Translations under genes and position numbers: made by a program | Notes under the pieces: generated by a model | Seen by the model: only the letters and a program-made list of their open reading frames with translations | Told to the model about the DNA's origin: nothing | The model's database searches: none | Part shown: in pieces, positions 42,960 to 54,505 of the stretch | Numbering within the stretch: position 1 is the stretch's first letter | Layout of the letters: each line of letters begins with the position of its first letter | Assembly: GCF_008000815.1 (NCBI RefSeq) | Contig: NZ_CP042806.1 | Coordinates: forward strand, 1,116,001 to 1,180,000 | Length of the DNA: 64,000 nucleotides | Direction of reading: 5' to 3' | Origin: Terriglobus albidus | GTDB taxonomy: Bacteria; Acidobacteriota; Terriglobia; Terriglobales; Acidobacteriaceae

Positions 42960-43240
42960 GCGGGCTTTCCGCCCAAGCGCCATTGTTTTGCTTAAGGGCA
43001 CGGCTTCAGCTGTGCCAAAACAGTGCTTGAAGGATTTGCGGCTTTAGCCGCTGAGGTACTTGAGCGGAATGATTGACCTCAGCGGCTAAAGCCTCGGTCC
43101 TTACCGATGCCACTATGGGACGGCTGAAGCCGTCCCCTTAAGCAAGGCATTCGCGCGTTGCGCGAACCGGAAACGCGCTGGTTCATGCCTTATATCTTCT
43201 CGAAGCAGGTCCTTCGCTAAGGCTCAGGGTGACAACCTAA
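42960..43240. repeat. REP cluster with truncated MITE-like end
   Basis: Three palindromic units: GCTTAAGGGCACGGCTTCAG, GCGGCTTTAGCCGCTGAGGT with its mirror CCTCAGCGGCTAAAGCC, and GGACGGCTGAAGCCGTCC followed by CCTTAAGC. The end is AAGCAGGTCCTTCGC and CTCAGGGTGACAA. The unit with CCTCAGCGGC is an intact potential target for the IS110-family elements. No gene is present in 42919-43264. Confidence 0.78.
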
Positions 43241-43264
43241 AACAAGACGGGTCGAGCTGGACGC

Positions 43265-46216
<2,952 letters not shown>

Positions 46217-46233
46217 GGCAGTATCTTTAGAGC

Positions 46234-46350
46234 TGTCATCCTGAGCGTAGCGAAGGACCTGCTTTTATGAGTTACGCAAGAAAGCAGATCCTTCGCTTCG
46301 TCACCCCAGCGAACAAAGTTCGCCGGGGACCCCGTACGCTCAGGATGACA
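46234..46350. repeat. MITE-like element with 16-bp terminal inverted repeats
   Basis: TGTCATCCTGAGCGTA (46234-46249) and TACGCTCAGGATGACA (46335-46350) are perfectly inverted. A second inner pair is GAAGGACCTGCTTT/AAAGCAGATCCTTC, and the CCCCAGCGAACAAAGTTCG, GGGGACCCCG motif is nested inside. It is the best complete copy of this family, between yip1-like and fabF genes. Confidence 0.85.
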
Positions 46351-46373
46351 AGTTGAAGTTGTATGCGACACCA

Positions 46374-46403
46374 AAAAGCCGCGAGATTACTCTCGCGGCT
46401 TTT
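46374..46403. terminator. bidirectional intrinsic terminator
   Basis: AAAAGCCGCGAGA and TCTCGCGGCTTTT form a 13-bp stem around TTAC, with T runs on both sides. It serves fabF on the minus strand and possibly the Yip1 gene on the plus strand. Confidence 0.9.
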
Positions 46404-46423
46404 GCTTTTGTATCGTATGAAAA

Positions 46424-47674
46424 TTACTCAGACCACTTTTTGAAGACCAGCGAACCGTTGGTTCCGCCGAATCCGAAAGAGTTCGACAGAGCGTAGTCGA
46501 TCTCCACGGACTGCGACTTTCCGGGAACGTAGTTCAGCTTGCACTCCGGATCTACGTTCTCAAGATTCATCGTCGGCGGAGCGATACTCTTCTGCATCGC
46601 CATGATCGTGATGCCCGCCTCCAGGCCGCCGGCGCCGCCCAGGAGGTGGCCCGTCATCGACTTGGTGGAGCTAACCAGCAGCTTGTGGCTCAGCGCGTGT
46701 TCGCCGAAGAGGTTCTCAATACCCTTGGACTCCAGGGCATCGCCCAGCGGCGTGCTGGTAGCGTGTGCGTTCAGGTAGGCAACCTGCTCCGGCTTGATGC
46801 CTGCCCACTTCAGCGCATTGGCCATGGCGCGGTAGCAGCCTTCGCCCTCGGGAGCCATACCGGTCATATGGTAGGCATCCGAGCTCATGCCGTAGCCGAC
46901 GACCTCGGCCAGGATGGTGGCGCCGCGTTTCTTGGCGAACTCCAGCTCTTCGAGGATCAGGATGCCCGCGCCTTCGCCCACCACGAAGCCGTCGCGGTCC
47001 TTGTCCCAGGGCCGGCAGGCGTGTGTCGGGTCGTCGTTGCGGGTGGAGAGCGCCTTCATCGCGGCAAAGCCACCCACGCCCATGGGCGTAATAGCTGCCT
47101 CGGCGCCGCCGGCGATCATCGCGTCGGCATCGCCGCGCTCGATGATGCGGTATGCGTCGCCGATGGAGTGCGCGCTGGTAGTGCAGGCCGTGGCTGTGGC
47201 CTCATTCGGTCCCTTGGCTCCAAAACGAATGGAGACATGGCCCGCAGCCAGGTTCACGATGGAAGCCGGAATGAAGAAGGGTGAGATCTTGCGTGGACCG
47301 CCCTGCATCAGGTTGGTGTGCTCACGTTCGATGACATCGAAACCGCCGATGCCCGAGCCGATGTGCACGCCCACCATCTCGGCGTTTTCGGGGGTGACCT
47401 TCAATCCACTCTGTTGCATCGCTTCCTCGGCTGCGGCGATGGCGAAGTGGATGAAGCGGCCCATCTTGCGGGCCTCTTTTTTATCGATGAACTTGTATGG
47501 ATCGAAGTCCTTGACCTCGGCGGCAAAGCGGACGGGGTGGCCTTCCAGAGGGAAGGCCGTAATCTCCGCCATACCGCTCTTGCCGGCCATCAGTCCATCC
47601 CAAACCTCCACGGCCGTGTTACCGACACCGCAGATCAGGCCCAGGCCTGTTACAACGACGCGACGCTTTTCCAC
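46424..47674 (-). CDS. fabF: beta-ketoacyl-ACP synthase II
   Basis: A 416-residue condensing enzyme of type II fatty acid synthesis. The thiolase-fold signature is complete: Cys164 in ATACTTSAHSIGDA, the first His in LNAHATSTPLGD and the second in KSMTGHLLGGAGG, followed by the closing NSFGFGGTNGSL. Length is normal for FabF. It starts 13 bases after acpP on the same strand, the usual acpP-fabF operon, so the two act on the same acyl chains. A bidirectional terminator follows. Confidence 0.96.
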   Translation of the reverse strand: MEKRRVVVTGLGLICGVGNTAVEVWDGLMAGKSGMAEITAFPLEGHPVRFAAEVKDFDPYKFIDKKEARKMGRFIHFAIAAAEEAMQQSGLKVTPENAEMVGVHIGSGIGGFDVIEREHTNLMQGGPRKISPFFIPASIVNLAAGHVSIRFGAKGPNEATATACTTSAHSIGDAYRIIERGDADAMIAGGAEAAITPMGVGGFAAMKALSTRNDDPTHACRPWDKDRDGFVVGEGAGILILEELEFAKKRGATILAEVVGYGMSSDAYHMTGMAPEGEGCYRAMANALKWAGIKPEQVAYLNAHATSTPLGDALESKGIENLFGEHALSHKLLVSSTKSMTGHLLGGAGGLEAGITIMAMQKSIAPPTMNLENVDPECKLNYVPGKSQSVEIDYALSNSFGFGGTNGSLVFKKWSE

Positions 47675-47687
47675 GTGATTCCTTTGG

Positions 47688-47927
47688 TTACTTCTTCGAG
47701 TGCGACTCGATGTACTCGATCGCGTCCTTTACGGTCTTGATCTTCTCGGCGTCTTCATCCGGAATCTGGATGTCGAAGGCTTCCTCAAACTGCATGACCA
47801 GCTCGACGACGTCCAGGGAGTCGGCGCCCAGGTCTTCCTGGAAGCTGGCACCGGGGGTCACCTCGGCCTCGTCCACCTGAAGCTGCTCCACAATGATTGA
47901 TTTCACCTTTTCTGAAACATCTGCCAT
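47688..47927 (-). CDS. acpP: acyl carrier protein
   Basis: A 79-residue carrier for growing fatty acids. The 4'-phosphopantetheine attachment Ser37 is in [19 protein letters not shown]; the acidic helix 2 and the short tail YIESHSKK are typical. Highly acidic. The gene is the first of the acpP-fabF pair and carries a good AGGAGACTC site before ATG 47927. Confidence 0.97.
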   Translation of the reverse strand: MADVSEKVKSIIVEQLQVDEAEVTPGASFQEDLGADSLDVVELVMQFEEAFDIQIPDEDAEKIKTVKDAIEYIESHSKK

Positions 47928-48081
47928 GAGTTGAGTCTCCTGTCTCTTTCCCTCTATGAATCTCGGTACTGCAAAAACCTGATGCGTCTGCGACCGTACG
48001 CGGCCAATTTCCGCGAAATCTTAGGATACGAAACGCCCTGTTGAGTGTAAAACAACCGGGTGCAAAGGAAAACGAACCGGG

Positions 48082-49518
48082 TTAAAACGGTTCCTCTTCC
48101 GATGCGGCCAGCAGGGGGGCCATGTTCCCCAATTCCGGGAACGGAATCTCGTCTCCATCGCCCGGATTGCCTGCATCCATCTCGACTTCCCGCAGGGTCC
48201 GGTTGATGGCCCGGGTGCGGACATTCAGGCTCTCGATGGTGTTCTGCACCGTGCTGACCTGCTTTTCCATCTTCGACATCAGGTCGCCGAACTTGCTGAA
48301 TTCACTGCGTGTCTTCGAGAGCACCTTCCAGACGTCGTCGCCCTTTTCCTGGATGGCGAGCATGCGGAAGCCCATCTGGAAGCTGGTCAGAATGGCTGAT
48401 AATGTGCTCGGACCGGCGATGGTGACGTTGCACCTGGACTGAATCTCCGCCTGCAGGCCGTCGCGGCGCATCACCTCAGCGTACAGGCCCTCCGTCGGCA
48501 GGAACATGATGGCGTGCGGCGTGGTCACCGGCGGCTGGATGTACTTGTCGCAGATGCGCTTCCCTTCGGTCCGGATGGCGGCCTCGAAGGCCCTGCCTGC
48601 GGTGTGAACCTCTTCCGGATTGCCGCGCTCGTAGGCCGCTTCCAGACGTTCCCAGTCTTCGCGCGGGAACTTGGCGTCGATGGGCAGCAGGGTTTCGCCC
48701 TGGGGGCTGGGGAAGCGGACAGCGTACTCCACGACCTCCAGGCTGTTTGCCTTGACCCGGGCATTTTGCAGGTACTGGCTGGGCGCCAGCATCTGCTCCA
48801 GCAGCATGCCGAGCTGGACTTCGGCGAAACCGCCGCGCGACTTCACGTTGGTGAAGATGCGGCTCAGGTCGTCGACACCTTCGGAGAGCTTGGACATCTC
48901 GCCCAGTCCGGCGTGCACCTTGGTCAACTGGTCCGTTACCTGCCCGAAGCTCTCGGTCAGACGGGTCTGCAGTGTGGCATGCAGCTTCTCATCGACGGTC
49001 TGCCGCATCTCTTCCAGCTTGGCGGCGTTGTCGCGGTTCAGCTTGTCCAGGTGCTGGGTGTTGCTCGTGCTCAGATCGTTCAGCTTGGAGTTCAGGCTCT
49101 CGCGCAGGGTGGTCGCCTGCTGGTGCTGCGCCTCAGCGAACTGGCCAAGACGGTTCTGCAGGAAGTCCATCTGCAGGTTCATAGCCTTCTGCAGGTCCAC
49201 GGCGGAGCTCTTGTTGTCAGCGCGGAAGCTGTCCAGGCCGCCGGTAAGGACGGTGCTGAGCTTGGAGATGCTGTCGGTCACCTCGGTCCGCAGCTCGCTG
49301 GCGGCTTTGGCATTGGCCTCCAGGGTGCGTAAGGTCGTTTCCTGGGCCTCTCGCCGGGCATCGCTGAAGCCATTGCGCAGGGCGGTCTCCAGGGCGTCAG
49401 TCTTCGTCTCCAGCCGGAGCATCTGCCCGGGGTCGACAGCGGGAGCCTGCTTGCGCAGCAACAGCGCCAGTACCAGTAACAACGTCAAGCCTTCCAGCGC
49501 CGCCAGAGCAATCAGCAT
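48082..49518 (-). CDS. rmuC: DNA recombination protein RmuC
   Basis: A 478-residue membrane-anchored coiled-coil protein. One N-terminal helix (LIALAALEGLTLLLVLALLL) anchors it; long heptads at about 40-210 are predicted coiled coil; the RmuC domain is about 215-410 with GGFAEVQLGMLLEQMLAP, LLPIDAKFPREDWERLE and MFLPTEGLYAEVMRRDGLQ. It limits inversions at short inverted repeats in E. coli, which is of interest because this genome segment is full of such repeats. The gene stands alone. Confidence 0.92.
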   Translation of the reverse strand: MLIALAALEGLTLLLVLALLLRKQAPAVDPGQMLRLETKTDALETALRNGFSDARREAQETTLRTLEANAKAASELRTEVTDSISKLSTVLTGGLDSFRADNKSSAVDLQKAMNLQMDFLQNRLGQFAEAQHQQATTLRESLNSKLNDLSTSNTQHLDKLNRDNAAKLEEMRQTVDEKLHATLQTRLTESFGQVTDQLTKVHAGLGEMSKLSEGVDDLSRIFTNVKSRGGFAEVQLGMLLEQMLAPSQYLQNARVKANSLEVVEYAVRFPSPQGETLLPIDAKFPREDWERLEAAYERGNPEEVHTAGRAFEAAIRTEGKRICDKYIQPPVTTPHAIMFLPTEGLYAEVMRRDGLQAEIQSRCNVTIAGPSTLSAILTSFQMGFRMLAIQEKGDDVWKVLSKTRSEFSKFGDLMSKMEKQVSTVQNTIESLNVRTRAINRTLREVEMDAGNPGDGDEIPFPELGNMAPLLAASEEEPF

Positions 49519-49665
49519 TTCGTTTTTCCTTCGCCTTCAGGCTACCATTATTCTGCGGTAAATCCTGATGAGGAAATCAGGTACGAAACCCGGAAAATAC
49601 CTCCCTCTCGCGGTACATTAAGTGGGCGAAGCAACAATCACTTACAGCGCAACGGAGCCCCGCCG

Positions 49666-50391
49666 ATGGCGATGATCGAGTTCGTCCGCAACTATTCCGA
49701 CCACTCAACCGACCGTGGTTATCAGTTCGAGTTCCGCTGCGATCACTGTAGCTCCGGCTATATGTCGAGCTACAAGCCCTCCGCCCTGGGGGCGGCGGGC
49801 TCGATTCTGGAGGCAGCCAGCAGTATCTTCGGAGGCTTTCTGGGTGGAGCCCGCGACTCGGCGTACGACATTCAGCGGGCCATCGGTGGTAAGGCGCACG
49901 ACTCGGCGCTGCAGGAGGCGGTCGCCGAGGTAAAGCAGAAGTTCTCCCGCTGCCAGCGTTGCGGCAAGTGGGTCTGCAACGAGATCTGCTGGAATGCCCG
50001 GGCACAGCAGTGCACCGGCTGCACTCCGAAGTACGAGCAGGAGATCATCTCGCAGCGCACCCATGCCCAGTTGCGCGCCTCGCAGCAGCAATTGGAGGAC
50101 AAGGCTGCGACGACCGACTATGTCTCCGGCATCGACGTACGCCCGGATGTGCAGGTGGAGTTCAATCACGGCAACGCCGAGATCGAAGGCCATGACGTCC
50201 GGCAGCTGCCTGCGTCTGCCAATCCGGCAACGGCTGCGGCAGCGGCGGTCTGCGATGCCTGTAAGGCTCCGCTGACCGGTGGAAAGTTCTGCGGTGAGTG
50301 TGGAGCGCCGGTCGCGCGCGCTTGTCCTTCGTGCGGTACAAGTGCGTCGCCGACAGCTAAGTTTTGTAACGACTGCGGGACGAAGCTCTGA
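49666..50391 (+). CDS. zinc-ribbon domain protein
   Basis: A 241-residue soluble protein with several zinc-binding cysteine pairs: FRCDHCSSG near residue 25, a middle cluster CQRCGKWVCNEICW with CTGC, and a C-terminal double zinc ribbon (CDACKAPLTGGKFCGECGA and CPSCGTSASPTAKFCNDCGT). A Gly/Ala-rich segment about 45-65 (GAAGSILEAASSIFGG) looks hydrophobic but is short. Function unknown; zinc-ribbon proteins of this type often bind other proteins. Its stop overlaps the ATG of tag as TGATG, so the two are translated together. Confidence 0.75.
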   Translation: MAMIEFVRNYSDHSTDRGYQFEFRCDHCSSGYMSSYKPSALGAAGSILEAASSIFGGFLGGARDSAYDIQRAIGGKAHDSALQEAVAEVKQKFSRCQRCGKWVCNEICWNARAQQCTGCTPKYEQEIISQRTHAQLRASQQQLEDKAATTDYVSGIDVRPDVQVEFNHGNAEIEGHDVRQLPASANPATAAAAAVCDACKAPLTGGKFCGECGAPVARACPSCGTSASPTAKFCNDCGTKL

Positions 50392-50939
50392 TGGCTGAAA
50401 AAGTACGTTGTACCTGGGCAGGTTCCGACCCGTTGATGCGGGAGTATCACGACAAGGAGTGGGGCCGTCCGGAGCGCGACAGCCGCGCCATGTGGGAGTG
50501 CCTGATGCTGGAAGGCTTTCAGGCCGGCCTCTCCTGGCAGACGATTCTTCGCCGCCGCGAAGGCTTCCGCCGTGCTTTCAAGGACTTCGATCCGGCGAAG
50601 GTGGCGAAGTTTACGGAAAAGGACATCGAGCGCCTGATGCAGGATGAAGGCATCATCCGCGCCCGCGCCAAGATTGTGGCCACCATTGAGGGCGCGAAGA
50701 TCTTCCTCGCGATGGAAAAGAACGGAGAGGATTTCGGAAAGTACTACTGGAAGCTCGCCGGCGGAAAACCGACAGTCAACCGCACCGGTCATGTTCCCGC
50801 GCAGACACCGGCATCGGAGTTGATCTCAAAGGACCTGCGCAAGCGGGGATTCAAATTTGTGGGGCCTGTGATTGTGTATGCGTGGATGCAAGCGATCGGT
50901 ATGGTCGACGACCACGCGGCCCATTGTTTTAGAGCCTAG
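50391..50939 (+). CDS. tag: DNA-3-methyladenine glycosylase I
   Basis: A 182-residue base-excision enzyme that removes 3-methyladenine from alkylated DNA. The opening VRCTWAGSDPLMREYHDKEWG carries the zinc ligands Cys and His (shown in part), and the partner His/Cys are in DDHAAHCFRA. GFQAGLSWQTILRRREGFR is the catalytic helix-hairpin-helix family signature. It overlaps the zinc-ribbon gene by one base and may share its message. The following 220 bases are a repeat. Confidence 0.93.
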   Translation: MAEKVRCTWAGSDPLMREYHDKEWGRPERDSRAMWECLMLEGFQAGLSWQTILRRREGFRRAFKDFDPAKVAKFTEKDIERLMQDEGIIRARAKIVATIEGAKIFLAMEKNGEDFGKYYWKLAGGKPTVNRTGHVPAQTPASELISKDLRKRGFKFVGPVIVYAWMQAIGMVDDHAAHCFRA

Positions 50940-50957
50940 AAATTTTGAATCAGAAGA

Positions 50958-51145
50958 ATTGGGTGCCCCACGGGCCGGGGTCCCCGACGAACTTGTTCGT
51001 TGGGGTGGTGTCCCTCGGGGACCTGGGTATTCGAGCGGAGCTCGAACCGGTTCTTTCGATCAGAGCTTTGCCACGGTTTTTGAGATCTTCGGTATGGAAA
51101 GTAAAGGCCGGGCCCATGTCCCCGAGGGACATGGGACACCCGGTG
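50958..51145. repeat. composite intergenic repeat
   Basis: TTGGGTGCCCCACGGGCC, CGGGGTCCCCGACGAACTTG with TTCGTTGGGGTGG, the palindrome CCCTCGGGGACC, ATTCGAGCGGAGCTCGAACC, and then CCCATGTCCCCGAGGGACATG near 51115. Same order as at 26522. Confidence 0.7.
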
Positions 51146-51162
51146 TATGGGTGACTTGGTAT

Positions 51163-51990
51163 TTAGAGGCCCAGCAGAATTGCGTCAGCGATGAGGGCTC
51201 CTTGTACTGCTGCCTTGACGTTATGAACACGAATGACGTGTGCTCCAGAAAGTATCGCTGCCGTGTGCATTGCCACCGTGGCAAACTCCCGGTCTCGCAC
51301 TTCGCCGCCGAGAAAGCCCTTCCGTGACGCGCCGGCCATGATCGGTAGGCCAATCTCCTTCAGGCCTTCCAGGCCCGCCATCAGCGTGAAGTTCTCTTCC
51401 CCGCGCTTGCCGAAGCCGAAGCCGGGATCCACGATCAAGCGGTCGCGTGCAATGCCACTCTCTGCGATGCGCTGTTGCAGCTCACGAACAACGGTTGGCA
51501 CGATCGCTGTCATCGGTGGGAGCGTAGCCCACTCTGACGGCTTGCCGCGTGTGTGCATCACGACGACGCCGCAGCCCAATGCGCGGCAGGTCGACGCCAT
51601 CTCGGGATCCCACAGCAGACCGGAGACGTCGTTCACAATCTCCGCTCCGGCTTCGATGGCCAACCGTGCGGTGGAAGCACGATAGGTATCCACGCTGACA
51701 ACCGCCCCGGCTTTTGCGAGGGCTTTAATCACCGGGAGAACACGGCTTTGCTCTTCTTCTCCGCTGACCTCGCCCGCGCCACCCGGACGCGTCGATTCAC
51801 CGCCAAGATCGAGGATGTCCGCGCCCTCTTCGAGCAGCCGCAGGCCATGAGCTACGGGATCGTAGTGGCCTCCGTCGCTGAAGGAGTCGGGTGTGGCGTT
51901 CACGATACCCATCACCAGCGTGCGCTCACCGAGCGACAATCTCCGTGATCGCAATTGCCAGGGAAAACGCTCTCTTCGTGCAAAGCCCAT
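51163..51990 (-). CDS. folP: dihydropteroate synthase
   Basis: A 275-residue folate-pathway enzyme (target of sulfonamides). All family motifs are present: NATPDSFSDGG, LGGESTRPGG, VSVDTYRAS, NDVSG, VVVMHTRGKP, DPGFGFGKRGEENF, AGASRKGFLGG and IRVHNVKAAVQGALIAD. The start at 51990 is chosen because it is the last before the conserved RTLVMGIVNA strand; a longer frame runs through the dacB gene. It is divergent from dacB over only 24 bases, so the two share a promoter region. Confidence 0.95.
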   Translation of the reverse strand: MGFARRERFPWQLRSRRLSLGERTLVMGIVNATPDSFSDGGHYDPVAHGLRLLEEGADILDLGGESTRPGGAGEVSGEEEQSRVLPVIKALAKAGAVVSVDTYRASTARLAIEAGAEIVNDVSGLLWDPEMASTCRALGCGVVVMHTRGKPSEWATLPPMTAIVPTVVRELQQRIAESGIARDRLIVDPGFGFGKRGEENFTLMAGLEGLKEIGLPIMAGASRKGFLGGEVRDREFATVAMHTAAILSGAHVIRVHNVKAAVQGALIADAILLGL

Positions 51991-52014
51991 CGATGCCGAT
52001 GCTACACTCCGCCC

Positions 52015-53616
52015 ATGCCATTGAGTGGAAAGAAGGCCCTGCGGCAGCTTTGTGCCGTCGTGACATTGACTGCTATCAGCCTGCCTGGAATTGCTGCTGA
52101 CAAGAAAGCATCGCGCAAGCCAACGCTGGCGCAGCAGGTCACTGCCATCCTTGCAGATCCGGCAGTCAGTCGCGCGCATTGGGGCGTCTATGTCTCCACC
52201 CTCGATGGCAAGCCTGTCTATGCGCTGAATGATGGCCAATACTTCGTTCCCGCTTCGAACAACAAGGTCTTCACGACTGCCGCCGCGATGGCATTGCTGG
52301 GGCCGCAGAAGAGCTTCACGACACGCATTACCGCCGAAGGAATCTATGCGACGCCCGCGGCACTGGCCGGCAACCTGGTGCTGGTCGGCGGCGGCGACCC
52401 AAACCTTTCCGGCCGCAGCTTCCCATATCTTTCCCCTTCACAGCGTCCCAAGCCCGCTCCGCCCGCAGCCGATCCATTGCAATATCTGGCGCAGATGGCT
52501 GATCAGGTCGCCGCGAGCGGGTTGAAGGTGATCAATGGCGATATCGTCGGCGACGACACGCTCTTCCCCTGGGATCCTTACCCGGAGGACTGGGCGATCG
52601 ATGACACCGTCGGCGACGACGGCTCGCCGGTCAGCGCGCTCACTATCAACGACAACCGCATCGATGTCACCATCACGCCCGCGGCTGATCCCGGCAAGCC
52701 GGCGACGGCAAGCTTTCTTCCTGCGGTGCCGTACTACTCTCTGGAACTGCACATCGCTACCGGTGCTCCCGGCTCTGCGACGCGGATCGCCTCCGAGCGC
52801 GATCTTGGCTCAAAGACGGTGCGGCTGAGTGGAACAATTCCCTCTGACGCAAAACCCTATATTGAGTCACTGGCGATTCATGATCCTGCGGAGTTCGCCG
52901 CTCAGGCTCTGAAGCAGCTTCTCGAAGCTCGCGGCATTGAGGTGACGGGCAAGGCTGTAGCGCGTCATCGGTTGCCCGTCTCACCTGCGCCGAAGAACTT
53001 CCTCGCTGCCTCGCATGAGCCGTTAGCCCTCGGTGCGTCAAAGCCAGATGTAGAGCCGGCGGGAAAGGTACTGGCGACCCACACTTCGGTGCCATTGATC
53101 GACGCTTTGCTGTGGACGAACAAGATCTCGCAGAACCTCCACGCCGAGCTCTTCCTGCATCATCTCGGTGTGGCGTATGGCGAGGAAGGCTCCACGGTTG
53201 AGGGCGCACGCGTTATCCGGAGCTTCGTGACGACGCGTGCCGGCGTCGATCCGGATGATTTCGTTCTCTTCGACGGCAGCGGACTCTCCGGCCACGATCT
53301 CATTACGCCGCGGGCGCTCGGCAAATTGCTGAGCTATGCGGCTACGCAGCCGTGGTTTGCTGATTGGAAGAGGACACTGCCGATTGGTGGAGAAGACGGT
53401 ACGCTGGCTGCACGTTTCCCGAATGCGCCGATGAAGGATCATCTCTACGCCAAGACAGGGACTTTGTCTGAGGCACGTGCGCTGTCGGGATATGTCGATA
53501 CAGCCAGCGGCAAGACACTGATCTTCTCGGTCATGGTCAGCACGCATTACCCGCGAACGAATGCCGACCGGGACGCGATGGATAAGATCGTTACGGCGAT
53601 TGCTGCTGCGAATTGA
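52015..53616 (+). CDS. dacB: D-alanyl-D-alanine carboxypeptidase/endopeptidase (PBP4)
   Basis: A 533-residue penicillin-binding protein of class C that trims peptidoglycan peptides. A signal peptide ends at about residue 23 (VVTLTAISLPGIAAD). The active-site motifs are in order: SNNK with the nucleophile Ser (PASNNKVFTTAAAMALLG), SQN (SQNLHAELFLHHLG) and KTG (LYAKTGTLSEARALSGY). A domain is inserted between the first two motifs as usual for PBP4. The start 52015 was chosen over an ATG at 51955 that lies inside folP. The two genes are divergent. Confidence 0.94.
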   Translation: MPLSGKKALRQLCAVVTLTAISLPGIAADKKASRKPTLAQQVTAILADPAVSRAHWGVYVSTLDGKPVYALNDGQYFVPASNNKVFTTAAAMALLGPQKSFTTRITAEGIYATPAALAGNLVLVGGGDPNLSGRSFPYLSPSQRPKPAPPAADPLQYLAQMADQVAASGLKVINGDIVGDDTLFPWDPYPEDWAIDDTVGDDGSPVSALTINDNRIDVTITPAADPGKPATASFLPAVPYYSLELHIATGAPGSATRIASERDLGSKTVRLSGTIPSDAKPYIESLAIHDPAEFAAQALKQLLEARGIEVTGKAVARHRLPVSPAPKNFLAASHEPLALGASKPDVEPAGKVLATHTSVPLIDALLWTNKISQNLHAELFLHHLGVAYGEEGSTVEGARVIRSFVTTRAGVDPDDFVLFDGSGLSGHDLITPRALGKLLSYAATQPWFADWKRTLPIGGEDGTLAARFPNAPMKDHLYAKTGTLSEARALSGYVDTASGKTLIFSVMVSTHYPRTNADRDAMDKIVTAIAAAN

Positions 53617-53634
53617 GGATCGAAACCCTGGGCT

Positions 53635-53702
53635 GCTCCCTTCTTCGCTGAAAAGCGAAGAAGGGAACAGCAAAGCAGGTCCTTCGCGTTGTTCAGGATG
53701 AC
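53635..53702. repeat. hairpin and truncated MITE-like end
   Basis: CCTTCTTCGCTGAAAAGCGAAG and AAGG form a strong stem at 53639-53664, followed by AAGCAGGTCCTTCGCGTTG and TTCAGGATGACAGC, the right end of the family at 46234. It may end transcripts from both convergent genes. Confidence 0.6.
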
Positions 53703-53724
53703 AGCCAAAGGGGTCCTACTCGTT

Positions 53725-54468
53725 TTATGCGCTCTTCAGCCAGTCCCCATACTTCGTCATACCCAAAATGGCATCGCCGATCGGCACCAGGCTCTGGTTG
53801 TCGACCTTTGCTCCGAAGTAAAGTGATTCCTCGCGTGTGACCACTTTACGGTCAACTTTCTTGGCGTTGAACAGGCGGCGAGCCAGCTCGTCCATCGCAA
53901 TCTTCTCGGGGCCTGCAAGATCGATCGTCGTATTCCGTGGCGCTGCGGTCACGATCTTTGCGAGAGCCGCTGCAACATCGTCGGCGGCGATGGGTTGCAT
54001 GGTCGTAGATGAGAGATTCACTACACCGTCCTCAGTCGACGCTCCTGCGATCATCTCCACGAACTCGAAGAACTGTGTTGCCCGCACGATGGTGTACGGT
54101 ATCCCGCTCGTTTTGATGGCGTCTTCCTGAGCAACCTTGCCGGGCATATAGCCGCTTCCGGGCATCCTGTCGGCGCCCACTACGGATAATGCGACGTGAT
54201 GCTTCACCCCGGCTGCCTTCTCGGCCTTGGTGATGTTTGCCGCCGTGGTCGTGAAGAACTCCATGACCTGCTTCGGATCGAAGGTTGGGGGATTCGTAAG
54301 TTCCACCACGACATCGGCGCCTTGGAGTGCCTGCGCCAGGCCTTCTCCGGTCAGAGCATTCACGCCGGTGCTGGGTGAGGCCGGAACGGCCTGGTGACCT
54401 TCCTGGTTGAGAATTGCAATCAGCTTTTTGCCGATCAGTCCGCTGCCGCCAATGACTACGATCTTCAT
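53725..54468 (-). CDS. NAD(P)-binding oxidoreductase/epimerase, ECF41 partner
   Basis: A 247-residue Rossmann-fold protein of the NmrA-like atypical SDR group. The dinucleotide motif is MKIVVIGGSGLIGKKL; later parts include VKHHVALSVVGADR, SGIPYTIVRATQFFEF and GPEKIAMDELARRLF. The start at 54468 follows a run rich in GAGG. It is 37 bases downstream of an ECF41-type sigma factor; genes of the COE class (carboxymuconolactone decarboxylase, oxidoreductase, epimerase) are the standard neighbours and targets of such sigma factors, so it is probably under its control. Substrate unknown. Confidence 0.86.
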   Translation of the reverse strand: MKIVVIGGSGLIGKKLIAILNQEGHQAVPASPSTGVNALTGEGLAQALQGADVVVELTNPPTFDPKQVMEFFTTTAANITKAEKAAGVKHHVALSVVGADRMPGSGYMPGKVAQEDAIKTSGIPYTIVRATQFFEFVEMIAGASTEDGVVNLSSTTMQPIAADDVAAALAKIVTAAPRNTTIDLAGPEKIAMDELARRLFNAKKVDRKVVTREESLYFGAKVDNQSLVPIGDAILGMTKYGDWLKSA

Positions 54469-54505
54469 CTCTGTCTCTCCTCTGCCAGCCATGACTGGCG
54501 AGGGG